Shown piece by piece: positions 34,077 to 46,483 of a stretch of 64,000 nt of DNA. Made by a program: the position numbers and the translations under genes. The notes below the pieces were generated by a model. That model was not told the DNA's origin. It ran no database searches and saw nothing but the letters and a program-made list of their open reading frames with translations. Where the stretch lies: assembly GCA_030267965.1 (NCBI GenBank), contig BRYA01000500.1, forward strand, positions 22,425 through 86,424, written 5' to 3'. Every line of letters starts with the position of its first letter. Position 1 is the first letter of the stretch. Source of the DNA: Triparma columacea (Eukaryota; Sar; Bolidophyceae; Parmales; Triparmaceae).

Positions 34077-35527
34077 CTACCCTTCCCGCTCTTCCTCTCC
34101 CTCAAATGTTTTCTTGTCCGCCTCTTCCATCCTCCTCTTCTCCTCCTCCTCCTTCCTCCTCTTCCTCCTCCTCTCAATCTCCATCTTGATCTCCTCTAAG
34201 TTATCTAAATTATCCTCCACCCGCCATCCCCTCTTGCTGTACTTGCTCTCCCCCGAAACCCTCTCCAGAGCCTGGTCGGCCACTCCCATAATGCCCTTCC
34301 TCATCGCCTTTATCTCGTTCAAAACACTCCCGCTCCCAATAATCGTAGCTCCATACCCCCCGCTCACGTCCCTGATGATCCCGTCGTCGGAAACCACGAT
34401 GAACTTACCAACGCCCCTTTCGGCGTTCTCACGGGACATACGCTCAATCACCTCGTCGGCCTCCTCCCTGATCTTACTATAAATCACCCTGACTCCACCC
34501 ACCCTATCATCAGTGTCGCTCCCTCTGCAACGGGCGGAGCGTGTTTAACGAAAATATTAGAATCAGCAGTACCGCCCACACCGATCTCCCCTCCACCACC
34601 ATCCTCATCCCCCAAATCCCCCATCCCATCCCTTCTCACCTATCCCCCGTCGCCCCACCCGTAACTACCCCGACCTCGGGGGATGCCGATTTGTCGCCCT
34701 TGTAGCCAGCGCCGTCCCAAACGACGACCCCCCGCCAACCCTTCATGTGGCAGAGCTCGCGGATGTCTCCCTCGACCTTTGATCGGCACTCCGAGGGGCT
34801 TGTCGCAAGCTTCTTCATGTACCTTTATGGTGGATTTTGGGTTTGGGGTTTGGGTTTGGGGGTTTTAGGTTTAGGGTGAGGGCGTTAGGGTGAGGTGGCA
34901 ATAGGCAATCAGGAACTTCCTTTCTCTCTCTCCTCACCTTTTTGACTTCATTAATAAATTGTAACCGTCCACAAGAACAAGGGGGGTGCTACCACGACCT
35001 ACGACCGCCATGATATCCTGAGACTGTTGACGGCGGAGGTCGGCGTCGGAGAGGGGATCGGACGTCGTCGCCTTACGGTGGAATTGGGACCTCTTGGTGA
35101 AAGACACCCCAGAGGAAGACATCATTTTGTTGTGTGCCTTAACGTAAGCCAACTGTCGCCTCATCCCTATCCCACCAACATTCTCACTCGTTATCCGAGG
35201 TGCAGAATAACCCACTCCCTCACCCGCTTTCTCCTCCGCTAGCTTCTCCGCTAGCTTCTCCTTCTTCTTCCTCTTCTTCGCCAACCTCTTCTTCTTTTCT
35301 AAATTCCGTTTATCTGCCCACAGAACCACCGACTTGCGATGATGTTGCGGCACTAAAAACTCCACTCTTGCCACCCAACACACTGGATCGTCGTCCAGGA
35401 AGGCTGATTGACCAACCCTGGAAAACGACGACTCAGCAGCTGGAGGCTGTAAGATAAACCCAGAACTTGATACGGCCATTGATACGGCCAAAGTAAGCAG
35501 TATAGCCAACCATAAGTGTCGATACAT
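34077..35527 (-). CDS. NYN/YacP-like RNase domain protein, probably plastid-targeted
   Basis: Exons 35527-34938, 34822-34640 and 34524-34077 (both introns phase 2) give 406 aa. The start MYRHLWLAILLTLAVSMAVS then SSGF looks like the bipartite signal peptide + Phe leader of secondary plastids. Residues ~100-140 are Lys-rich. The NYN domain begins LVLVDGYNLLMK (catalytic Asp and YN), continues with RGVVVWDGAGYKG, and then VIYSKIREEADEVIERM and FIVVSDDGIIRDV, all in the order of bacterial YacP/Rae1, a ribosome-associated mRNA endonuclease. A Glu/Lys-rich helix ends the protein. A chloroplast RNase of bacterial type is inferred. Confidence 0.75.
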
Positions 35528-36069
35528 TTGCAGGTGAGATGTGACTGCCGCTAAGATTTTGATTTAGGCACCAAAAATGAGAGTTGAATTTTGGGTCAAA
35601 TTTCTTTGCATTTTTTTCGTACCTCTATGACTCTATCTTCTGAATGTATACTCCAAAAAACAATTATTAATTTGATTATTATATACATGTTAAAATTTTC
35701 ATGAGACAAATACCATGATTAGACAATTCTCATTTTTTTGGTTTTAAAATTATCCGTCAAATCGATCTGAATTTCTTTTTTACAATTGGTAATTGATTAT
35801 AAAATAATAAATACTACAAAATAATTGATGAATATATCAATTTGAAAACATATATTTAACTTATCATTGTGGACTTCATGGATATGATTTTTTTTATAAA
35901 ATCTTAAATTTTGATAAATTAATTATTTGATGCTTTATTGGCTCATATAGATGTTTTTGAAATTTTGAAAAAAAATTATCGAGGAGGCTTGACTAACAGG
36001 GAAGAAATCTTGTAAGTTTTTGTCGCAACAATCAGCCCTCCTTCAATTAACACACATGCATACCACCCC
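35528..36069. other. AT-rich intergenic island
   Basis: Roughly 35560-36000 is strikingly AT-rich, with A/T homopolymers and TTAAAATT-like words, in contrast to its GC-rich surroundings. It lies between the NYN start and the stop of the IQ protein. No reading frame of note. Confidence 0.65.
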
Positions 36070-38893
36070 TTAACCCCCGAAGCGCTCCAACTTTCTTTGC
36101 AACTCTTCCTTCTCCCTTGCGTCTTTCTCCCACTCTTCCTCCTCGCTTTCACTTTCTCCTCTTTCCACGGCCCTGTCCACCAATTCCTTCATGTCTTGAA
36201 TCTCGTGTTCATCATCGTTGTAATCCTCCATGCCGGCCTCGAGGATGTTCAACGGGACCCTTCTATCCTTGTATGCGCATGTGTCGAGTCCAATCATGCA
36301 GTTTGGTTCGTCTAAAATCGTTGGATCGAATCCCATGCTGTCCATCCTTTTCTTGACGCTGACTTCGCCCACCACGGCAATCATCTTGAAAAATTTGCTG
36401 TACAGGGGGTGTTCCTGAGCCTCACACCACTGAGGGACAGCCTCCTTCTCCTCCTCTTCTTCTTCTTCTTCCTCCAAACCCTTCTCAGCCAGTTCCTCTG
36501 CCTTCTGTTTCGCCGCCAGCAGCTTGCCCCTTAGCCCACTGACCGCCCCCCCTAACAACTTTGCCGCCCCGCCCTGCCTGTCCTGTACATTTTCGTCGCC
36601 CACAGCCATCTTGATTTTCCCCCACTTTGTGGTAGCGGCCTGTCTCTCCCCGGCGTCCACCCCCTCCATTACTTTCCCCTCCGCCCCCGCCCCTCCACTG
36701 GCTGCCATCATGGCGGCCCCTGCCCCCCTTTCCCCCCTCAACCTATCAGCAACTAAGTGGCTGTAGAAGATGTTGACGATTCTCTGCATGGCAGCCTTGC
36801 TGAACTTGTCAGCGTTGACCCACTCCAAGTGTTTTGGAACCTCGGGTGTGCAGCTGTCCCCGTAAATGAGCTTGTGCCTCCTGTAAAGGTAGTGAAATAC
36901 GAAAGGCTTCTTGCAGCATTCGCAGTCAAACAGAGGGGGTTGCTCCCTTCTGAAGTTCTCCCTTGACACCCTTCTCGCCTCGTAGTTAATTCTCTCCTCG
37001 CAGCACGCGTAAGCGGGAATCTTCCAGTCTGTCTTGAAGTAGTCCTTGTACATCTCCTTCATCTCGTCGTACTGTATCTTCATCACCTGCCCCAGCTCCC
37101 CGCTAACCGTCTTTGGCCTTTTCATGAGCAACCTCAACTTTCTCAATTCAACCTTCTTCACCTTTCGCCGGTGATTCCTCACTAGCCTCCAGTAAATGTT
37201 GAAGTCGTCGCTACCCTCCTCCGTCGCAATGTACTCTCTTAGCGCCGCAACTGCCCTCCTGCTTATCTTCTTCATGGTCGCCCTCTCTCTGCTCAGTCGT
37301 TCGATCTCATCCGCATTCCTCATTTCCAATACCTCCTTTCCGAGCCTGGGCCGAAGGGTGCTTAGTTAGCAACAATTTTTTGGGTACTCCTATACCGCGC
37401 TTTGCTCACCTTCTCATTATCTCGTCCTTCACCCTGTAAGCGGCCTTCAAGTATGCCTGGTACCACCTCCTTGTGCTCACCCCCCTGAACCACCACTGAA
37501 TGTACTTGGCAGCCCAGAGCTTCTTCAACTCGTAACATATGTGCTCCCATCGATCCCTGTTCAGGGTTGCTGTTCCCTTCACGTAGTGAAGCCAAGCGTG
37601 CAGGGCCCTCCTTTGGCACCAGTGCATATTTCGCTTTATGATGGTCAGCCCCCTCCAAAGACGAAAGTGCCTAAACCTGACCAGCCTCTCTTGGATGTAA
37701 ACCACCTTCTTCAGTGCCATCTGCCTCTTGACCACCCTCAGCCATCCGACCATTTTCAAGCTCAGTTTCTTGGCCGCAAAGCACTCAAGAATTCTCTCCC
37801 TGCACCTGATAAAAGCTTTCACCATTGTAGCCCAACTCTTGAACATCAGCTTGACTTGCCGCATCTGTAGCCTCTTGTAGGCCCTGCCGGAGAGTCTCTC
37901 CTGGAACGCGTTTGGACCAGGGACAAAGTTGGGATCCTTTGTGTTCTCGTCAACTCCTGCAATTTCCATCTGGGAAAATGCAACCCAGCCCATTACCATT
38001 TGCTTGCTCGTCCAATTGCGGTACGCAGTCTGGATGACAAGGGCTGACGCATTTTCGTGGAATAGCTTAAGTTTCCTCATTGCGCTCTCTCTGACAACCT
38101 CATCAGCGGGGGTGACTGAGTGTCCTGCAGATTCAACCCCTTTGACCCCCCCCCCACCCCCACCCTCGCCCACCCCCCCCTTCCCTGTGGACAGTCCACC
38201 CTTCCCTCTAAAGACAGTCGCCTTAAAATTTGGCACATCCACGTTCTTTGGCAGGTGGATCTGCAGCAATTGGGTCAAGGGATCCCTCGCTACTTCCTCT
38301 TCTTCCTCCTCATCCTCCTCATAACTCACGTCGCTGCCACCACCTTCTTTTTCGCTCTCGCTAGAGCTCCAGTCCAAAGTAGCCGCTCTCCTCTTCTTTT
38401 GTAACTTATGCTTCGCCTTCCTTGCCTTGGACAGCGTCTTTTTTCTGAACTTCATTCCGAAACTCTTTTTCTTTAACACCCTCAGCTCCTCCTTCTCCGC
38501 CTGTTCCCTTTTCTTGACCTCATCAATCCTCTTTGCTTCCTCTAGTTCTTCCTCAGACTGATTGATGACCTTATCGGCATTCACAATCGCGCCCCTCACG
38601 TCCTTGTTTGGTTTGGCCAACAACAGCCCGTACGTCCCCCGGATTGCCATCTCAACTGCATGAGGTGGCCGATTCACATCACTCAGATTGATAGAAATTG
38701 GCCTTTGTGACTTGTTAAGGGGCAAATAATCATTCTCTCTATCTGCTGTTGCCGAGGGGCCTTTGTAGTTTACCTTGGGCCGATGCTTAGGGGAGTGGTA
38801 CGTTGCATCGTACTTATCAGCATACATCTTAGTATCACCGTACACTTTCTTCGGCGAGGCATTAGATTGCCTAAGAGCCATTGGAGGCCTCAT
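36070..38893 (-). CDS. IQ-motif/Trp-repeat coiled-coil protein, unknown function
   Basis: Exon 1 38893-37410 and exon 2 37345-36070 (64-nt phase-2 intron) encode 919 aa. After a Pro/Lys-rich N-terminus and a charged, Lys-rich coiled coil comes an acidic SSSESEKEGGG region. Next is a block of IQ- and Trp-containing helices: ALVIQTAYRNWTSKQM, MFKSWATMVKAF, FRHFRLWRGLTIIKR, RRALHAWLHYVKG and AAKYIQWWFRGVSTRR. Spaced Trp residues in helices recall Sfi1/centrin-binding repeats, and the IQxxxRG elements suggest calmodulin or centrin. A CECCKKPF...RRHKLIYGDSC segment could be a small zinc-binding site. A centriole/ciliary-root role is an inference. Confidence 0.6.
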
Positions 38894-39266
38894 TATCGAG
38901 GACCAATTTGGTGAGGGAGGTAAATTTAGGCCAGGGCGCTATTTAAAGAGAGCCAAATACGCCGTTTCAGGATATCTTGAGCCGATAAGAGAGCTTCAAC
39001 GTAGCGGCTCCTCTGGAAAAAGTGTTTACTGAATGGCTTACAATTTCAATTAACGGGTGGGAAGGCAGAATTCCATCTTTTCCTTTAGGGTTCCATAATT
39101 TTTGAAAGTAGATATTCGTCTGAAATCCAACACGACATCCTATTACCACAACTCCCTACAACCTCCCCTACTGAGATTCGTCTGAAATCCAACAACGACA
39201 TCCTATTACCACAACTCCCTACAACCTCCCCTACTACAACTCCCTACTATCGAATCCAATCTTCAC
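38894..39266. other. Intergenic with 62-bp tandem repeat
   Basis: The unit ATTCGTCTGAAATCCAACA...CAACCTCCCCTACT occurs twice at about 39114-39237, followed by a partial third (CTACAACTCCCTACTA). The rest is short promoter sequence of the IQ protein and 3' flank of RAD54. No gene. Confidence 0.75.
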
Positions 39267-42068
39267 TCAATCCGAATCAGAAAACTCAACCTCCTCCTCG
39301 CTACTACTACTCCCACTTCCGAACTCACTCTCCTCACTTTCCTCCTCCTCCTTCTTCTTCTTCTTGACCGCAGACGCCTTCTTGAAGCCGCCCGTCTTCT
39401 TCTTGCCGAATGCCGGAGGAGCATTGTTTGCAACACCCCTCTCGTCGTCGTCAATCTGCTTGTCGTAAAAGCCAACGTGTTCATCGTCGCCCTCCTCGTC
39501 TTCAACCTCGTTCCAGCCATCATCGTAATCATCGCTGCCCAAACTCAATCTGCTCTGAACGGTGACATCTCGATTCCTCCCGTACTTCACGAAGGTAACA
39601 GAGCACTTCTTGATCCCCAGAAAATGGTCCAGTGCGGCATCGTTGACCTTCTCCGCCCAGCCCCCTTTCCCACCGTCGCCCCAGCTACCATCGAGCTTGT
39701 CGTTCGTGTCGCACGCGGTTGACAACTTAAGCGTAAAGCAATCCTTCAGCTCGTCCCTCGAAAAACCGGCACCAACGCGCTTGTTTTTGTTGTCTGCGTC
39801 GTCGACAAGATTCTTGGATAGGTTGCCCTTGAGAAGCTGGCGCTGAAGGATGACTTCCTCAAGAGTTCCAGAGGTAAAGAAGCGGTATATGTAGCAAGTC
39901 TTTTTCTGACCCTCACGGTGCGTCCTCGCCATGGCCTGAGCGTCGATGGCCGGATTCCAATCTGCGTCGATCATAATGAGTCTGTTGGCGCCCACTAGAT
40001 TTAGCCCCGCCCCCCCAGCCTTGGCGCTAAGAAGAAAGCAGAAGTGAGAGGTGGCAGGAGTTCTGTTGAACATATCCACGATAGGCTGCCTTTCCTCCTT
40101 CTTGGTACTACCGTCGATCCTCACGTGGGGCATCGTGTGCGGAAGCAGAGTCGCTAGAACGTCAAGGACGACAGTAAAGTTGGACACGACAACTATCTTG
40201 TCACCGGGAGCTCGTTCTTGCACGGACCTCATGAGTGAGATGACAGCGTCCAGCTTCGACCCACCCTCCAAATCGACGGGCGCGCTATCGTCGAGGAGAG
40301 ATGCGTGCCCGGTGACCTTCCTAAGTTTCATTAGGGCCGGGAGAGGTTCGCAATCCCCGCTAAGAGCTTTTTCAGAGATTTTTTTGTACAGTGAAGCCTG
40401 AGCATCGCCACACTTGACGAAAACGCAGAACTCGTGCAGAGGGGGCAGACTGGCTGCTATCGACTTGTTGGTCCGACGGAGCATCATCTTATCGACGATC
40501 TCTTGGAGTTCCTTGTACCTTTGGTCGGCCAGCGCCTTCTCGGACGGGGTGGAGCCCTTGGTGTTCGCCTTGGTGATGGGGCCGTGGTATTTCTCACTAA
40601 AGGCGCGTTCGTTCCCCAGAAGGGTCGGGTTGACAAACTCCACGAGGTTGTAGAGCTCTTTGAGGTCGTTTTGGACAGGAGTGCCTGTCACAACCACCTT
40701 GGCCGTGGCCGGCGTGGCCTTGAGGGCGGCAACCGTGGCGTTGTTGCTGCGGTGAGCGAGAAAAAGTTGCGTTAGTGGAAATTTGGCCCGCGAAATACGA
40801 AGTGTCGTTTCCGCGAAGGCCCGGGTTCTTCTAGTTCTCCTCCTCCACTTCCTCCTCTTCTCCCTCTTCCTCCTTCTCACCTCCCCTTGAGGCGATGGCC
40901 CTCGTCGCACAAAAGCAACGCGAGATTGGTAGTATTTGAAAGTACTTCGGCATTATTTCGGAACTGCTCGTACGAGATAACCAAGACCTCGCTCAAGTTT
41001 TGCTTTCCGACGAAGGCCCTGATGATGTCCGCCGGGAGTAGCGCGTCCTTGGCCTTCTTGGAGATGGACGGTTGTTTGGTGCAAAGGATCCTCTTTGGCT
41101 GAGAGGCCTTGCCAAGCCACTTGTCGAATTCCTTCATCCAGTTGCCGGTAAGAGATGAGGGAGTAACAACAATAAACTTCCTCGTCCTGTTCACCATGAA
41201 CATGGAATATATCAGGGAGATCGACTGGATGGTCTTTCCTAATCCCATTTCGTCGGCAAGGATACAGCCAGTGTGGGATGGGCCGAGGGAAGACTTTCCA
41301 GTGACGCAAGTGTGCATGAATTCAAGGCCCTCGACCTGGTGAGGATGGAGCAACGAGGAGAGCTTTGAGCTGATAGGAACGTGGGTCCTCGAGGCTGGAG
41401 GAACGGGGACACTTTGAGGGCTCACGACAGATTTTTTGACATCGGCCGGCTGCTTGACTGGGCGAAACGGCTGAGTAACCATATTCCCGCTTCCAACTTT
41501 CTTTGTCACCAGCCTCTTGACGGACTTGAAGTTGCTGCTCTTGCTCATGAGAGGTCGCTTTGCCTGGGTCGTCACCAAGGCCTTTTTCTGAGCCACAGCC
41601 TTCTTCTGAACCGGGAAACCGCCCTTCTTGATGTTTGCCACGGTCTGCTTATTCTCCCCAGATAAGCTCATCGAGCCCTTAGAACCTTTTGGAGCTCCTA
41701 AACTCCCTGTGCCCTTGCCCCCAAATCTCTCCACCCACCACGCCCCAATCGCCCCCTCCCCCTCCCCTTCGTTCCCAGCGTCGTCTCTGTTTACCCTCTC
41801 CTCATGCCTATGAACAACATCACCATCATCTGACGTCATCTTCACCACCAGCTTCATCAGCTGCGGATCATGAGTGGAATAGTAACTCCAGAGCAACGTC
41901 CCATCGACCTTGGAAGAGTTGTGGCCCTTGTGAGCTTTCTTCTTGTTCTTGTAGTAAAGACAGGTCTGCTCAAAGGTATATATTGGAGCCTGAGAGAAGG
42001 AGGAGGTTATGGGTTAGATGGGTTTATGGGAAATCTGCGAACAAAGCACTCACACCTCCCCCCGACAT
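39267..42068 (-). CDS. RAD54: RAD54-like SWI2/SNF2 DNA translocase
   Basis: Three exons: a 15-nt first coding exon 42068-42054 (MSGGG; its donor after GGT gives phase 0), 41989-40881, and 40746-39267; about 867 aa. The helicase motifs are complete: LLHPHQVEGLEFM, DEMGLGKT (I), VTPSSLTGNW, DEGHRLKG (II), TGTPVQNDL (III), MLRRT, DKIVVVSNFT, SAKAGGAGLNL (V), and DADWNPAIDAQAMARTHREGQ-KK (VI). NW...EF and QNDLKELYNLVEFVNP place it with RAD54. The C-terminal tail is Lys- then Ser/Asp/Glu-rich. The family stimulates RAD51 strand exchange and remodels DNA in homologous recombination. It is divergent to the TEDC1-like gene with 154 bp between starts. Confidence 0.88.
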
Positions 42069-42222
42069 TGAGAAATGTAGATTTTGACCCTAATACAACT
42101 TCTTTGACGCCTATAACGAATTCTGCGAGTTTAAATGACTTAAAGTGACACGCAATGGGGAGAGTCGACTGGAAGGATGGATGCAGTAGATTCAAAAGGT
42201 GGCCAAAAGATGGATCCAAAAA

Positions 42223-43398
42223 ATGCCTGTCCCACCTTGGCTCACATTCTTCCAAGAGCAGCTTGGTCGTTATACCGGGGGTTGTACTTCATTAACACCA
42301 GAAATTATCCGTTCTATAAAAAATCAGCAGTCCGACGAGACGTGTACAGTGATTTTAAGAGAAAACCTCGAGGCGCTGCTCTCGAGTGGGACAAAATTCA
42401 CCTCAAATGAAGAATGTATTCAATATCTGGCAAAGCATGCGGGATACTGTAGGCCCGGGCTATCTGATAATATGGGTACAGAGGTTGGTATCTGTTGAAG
42501 AGACATTTCATCATTCCCCCCTCATCCCCTCCCCTGCCCCCTTTCTCCATACTCCCCCTCACAGCGCCTCAACACTGAATTTTTGATCGCGCTGGGGTAC
42601 TTGATGTTCAAGATGCGAGCCTTCGAGTGCATGGAGGAGAAAAAAGGGGAGAGGTGGTGGCGTGATGATGGCGTGGGGGCATTGCTGAGGGAGGGCAGGA
42701 GAAATGGTGGCGAGGTTGGGGCGGGTGGTGATGATGCGCATCCGATAACACTGCAGTTAGGATCTCTGGCGTCTCCCGAAGTTACTGCCGAGGCGCTCCG
42801 GTCCATAACCCACAAGCTGCGCGCAAAGTCCAGACAAATTCACAGCCTAACCTCTACGCTGGAAAAATCGCGGCCAAGGACGGGGACGTGCCTGGAGAGC
42901 TACTGTTGCAACGTCGCATGGGCCGACACAGTGAAGAGGATAAAGAGGGAGCTGGAGGAAGAGAAGGAGAGAGCACTCGAGAGGCAGTACGTTTATAGCA
43001 TCTCTACTTACTTCAACTCTCTGGTTGAACTTACGAGGGCGGGAGTGGGCATGGTCGAGGAAGAAGGCAAATCAGAGGCGCTCATCAAAACCCTCAAAAT
43101 TGAGATGGGGAGAAGGAAGGATATCATTGATTGGGTCGAACAGCTGGGAGGGGGGACAGATTGTGACTGGGAAGGCTTCAATAGGGCAATGCGAGGCTTG
43201 GGGGCGGCGGGCGCTGTGGCAGCGTACACAAACATGACCAATGATTCAATAGCAAAACAGACGGGCTTCGGGGGGACTGTGACTGATATTACTGAAGAAA
43301 AATTGCTCGCAGAAAGGAAAAAGGTCAAAGGAGTTTTGGACAGGTTGGAGAGCGCAATAGAGGAATTCTGCCCATACACAATAAGCAGGAAGAAATAG
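42223..43398 (+). CDS. Coiled-coil protein, possibly TEDC1-like
   Basis: Exons 42223-42483 and 42565-43398 (81-nt phase-0 intron, donor GTTGGT) give 364 aa. The start at 42223 is the first ATG after an in-frame stop at 42187. No catalytic domain is seen. An SLTPEIIRSIKNQ motif and LIALGYLMFKMRAFECM are reminiscent of the tubulin epsilon/delta complex subunit TEDC1 (triplet microtubule stability), as is the late RKDIIDWVEQLGG. These are three short matches by memory, not an alignment. The middle is a charged coiled coil (AWADTVKRIKRELEEEKERALE). If right, it would link with the IQ protein as centriole/cilium genes. Alternative: unknown conserved protein. Confidence 0.5.
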
Positions 43399-43483
43399 TG
43401 TTCGCATATCTTTCTACCTAAATCATTCTGATTTGTTTTAAACGCAATCCTAACCTTTCCCAAATCCCAAGTTCATGCAGACT

Positions 43484-46483
43484 CTATGCCCCCTCCCTCA
43501 AGGCCTTCATTATCTCCATGTACTTCTTGCTGCACACCATAAGCGTCTCGTTCCCCAACTTCTTCTTCGATGCCTGCTCATCTGCCAATTTCTTGAGTCT
43601 GGCCTTCTCGGCCTCGTCAGTGGCCTGCAGCGAGCAAAGCGGCGATTCGAAGGGGTTTTGCTTTAGCTCAGAGTGCTCAAAATGGTCGTATTTACCCTCT
43701 CAATCCGTTCTCACCTTTGCCAAATCCTCCAAGTAAGCCCCCTCCGCCGTCATTGCATCGGAAATGTCAGTGAGGATCGGGTTCGCCTCATTGAGCTGAT
43801 CGGTGAAAGCCTGCACCCTGTTCATTGCCTTGGTGACTGCCTTCTCATCATTTGCCAACTTGGCATCCTTAACCTCCATCATGGCCTTGGAAACCTCAAT
43901 AGAAAGGAAGAGAGTGAGGAAGTTCCTGCGGCGAGCGAAGCGAGCTATTGGTTGGAATTTGTTCATCAAGCGGAGCGGTGGCGGCGAGCGTAGCAAGTCT
44001 CAAAAAGCGTGTCGTTTTGGTGCTTGCATCGCGACGTCCGAGTCTCCTCCGAGGAGCTGCTTCAACTCTCGAAGTGTGTTATTTTTGTTGCGCATGGCAG
44101 TCGTTCCCAGCACAGCCGAGCTTACCTGATTCCGAATCCTCCACATCCAGGCTTCACTTTCGCTGGGCAACCGTCAGGGCCGAGGCACTCAGAGCAGACC
44201 CTTTGAATAAATTCAAAGAAGGGAGCCTCATCTCCTACATTCTCTTGAAGCACGTTGCTGGTGAAGATCTGGAAGAGAAGGTCCTCACCCTGCACATCGA
44301 CGAGGATCTTGTTTTTGACGATAGCAACATAGCTCTTCTCAGACATGTGCCCGCGAAGGAGGGTGTGCAAGTTGACGAAGCGGGCCCTCATTATGACCTC
44401 CATTACATCGTCGAGCTTGTCAGCAGTAACGGTGGAGCACTTGGAGAGCTTTGTCTTGACCTCATCCCTCGTAATGTCGAGAGGGACTGCGCCAGTGAGG
44501 TCGCACAAACCGTTCTCTTCAGCAAAGTGCATGACCTTGGTGGCGTCCTCATCCGCGAGAAGTGGCTGCGGAAAGGGATGCGGAAAGGGTTGTGTAAGAT
44601 ACAGAGATAAGCACCCCTTTCGCTGTAGCTGTGCCATGCGGTCCATACTTACCTCGTTAGAGTCTACCTTCTTGAGGAACTGGGGCTTCATGAGAACCCC
44701 GTAGTAGCTCTGAGGGATGTTGAGGAAGGTGAATCCCTCTCCCGTCATCTTCCTGCAATCGTTCGCCCTCTGGATGAAGGCGATAAGGTCACTGACCCTG
44801 CTGGCCACGTGTTGCACTCCTTGCCCAATTTCCTCAATGAAACCGTGGACGTGCCCAACTGGGGTAAGGGCGTTGTTGATGGGGAGGTAAACCTGGGACT
44901 GGTCCTTAAGGGCGATTTTATCGTCCCCCCCAGTGTCGACGGGGGCAGCTGTGTTGCCAGTGACAGTTGATTCGATCTGGGCCTACGACGAGCGAAGCGA
45001 GTCGCGGAAAGGGCCGTGTGAGTGGAAACATCAAAGTGACCTTGACTTCCTTCCTTCCTTCTTTCCCTTCGGCATCCTTGTTCCCCTCATCTCACCTCTC
45101 CGGCAGCGACAACTCCAGCGTTGAAGTCAACCTTGGGGGTAAACCCAAGGGTGTCCTCGAGGGTGTCAAGGAAGCCAGTGCGGGAGACGACATTAGAGAC
45201 CCAGTGGTCACAGTATGCCGGGAAGCTGGTGCCGTCGAAGGTGGCGTCGACCTCGACGAGGCCGGGGAGCTTGCAGGACTTCTTCGCGGAGGCATGAGAG
45301 AGCTTCTTCTCAACGAAGCGAAGGATTGTGCCTTCATCAGCATCGGACACCTGAGACGAGCAAAGCGGGCCGCGCGGAAAGATTTGCGTTAGTGTCTAGC
45401 ATTGTGCTGCATCCCTTCACCTTTGTCCTTTCTCCACTCTCCACTCTCACCTTCTTCTCGCCCTTGTAGTAAGCGAAGACCTCGAGCACGCGGGTAATGG
45501 ACCCGGCGCCATCCTTGTACGAAACCATCCCCTGGGGGGTGAGGAGCTTGGGGTGCTTAGAGGAGTAGTTGTTGTAAATATTGGTGATGTCCCCAGACGT
45601 GACCTCGAAGGCGAGGCAGCTGATCCCGGGGCGGCCCTGGTGATTTTTAAAGAAGCGGAGGAGCTGAGACACGTCAAAATGGACGAACTCATCATTGAAG
45701 GACAATTTGGTGACCCCATCGGTGCTGACTGTGGTCTTGCCAGGGGAAAGGGTGCCATCAGTCGGCTCCCTCTCTGTCTTCTGAGCAGTAACTACAAACT
45801 GAACGCCAGTTTTGTCAGGACTCGTAACGAGCATAGTGGTGGTATCAGCACCATCGTAAACCGACGAAACGCGGAACCCAAGGCCGCAAATCAACTGAGC
45901 CACAACGTCACGACCCTGAGAGATGTAAGGGTTTGCAGGGGAAGTCTCTGCGGCAAAACCGGAGTACCCGGCGATTTCCATCGACGTCCAGATCTTCTGC
46001 ATCGCATCCAAGCTCTCAACGCCTGCCTGAGTAGGAGTGAAACTGGAGGCAGACGCAAAATCATTGCAACGCTGCTCAAGGGACTTGTAATCCGAAAGCG
46101 GAAGCAATTTCTTAGTGTAAAGGTGAATGTGGGAGAACGAGAGGGCAGGAGGCTGAGGGGCGGAGAGAGGGGTTGGAAGGGTGAGAAACAACAAATCTTG
46201 GTTGACGCCTACGACTTCAGGTGAGAATAACACTTCATAAGGAAGGCTGGAAGGTTAGAAGTGGACAAATCGATCATATTTATAACGAATACATAAACAA
46301 TCCCAAAAATACGGACCAAGAGGTAGATTATGAGGAATAAAAAGGGTTCCTACAAATGCGGGTCGATGAGGACTTTTGGGTTCTTTTTCTCATTCATCAA
46401 CTTACAATGCCAGTCTCGACCTCTTCGGTCCCTGCAAGTAAACTGGACATGGAAGAAGAGTCAGTATCAAGGAGTGGCGGCAT
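43484..46483 (-). CDS. 4-hydroxyphenylpyruvate dioxygenase-like (VOC) protein, extended
   Basis: Seven exons: 46483-46406 (less certain), 46152-45451, 45350-45096, 44982-44653, 44565-44126, 43925-43715, 43624-43484; about 718 aa versus ~400 for HPPD. The C-terminal half carries the HPPD pattern: CDHWVSNV (iron His), IGQGVQHVASRVSDL (iron His), GEGFTFLNIPQSYYGVL, LVDVQGEDLLFQIFTSNV and FFEFIQR (iron Glu), then GFGI-RNFLTLFLSIE across the last phase-2 intron. So all three metal ligands are present. N-terminal additions and a C-terminal helical tail (EVKDAKLANDEKAVTKAM...) are unusual. HPPD makes homogentisate in tyrosine breakdown and tocopherol/plastoquinone synthesis; this could be a diverged paralogue. 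Introns show the CGCTTCGCTCG 3' end. Confidence 0.7.

Noticed and set aside
34840..34880. TTTAGGG/TTTGGGG run as a telomere tract
   Set aside because: Short, degenerate and inside an intron of the NYN gene; no tandem array.
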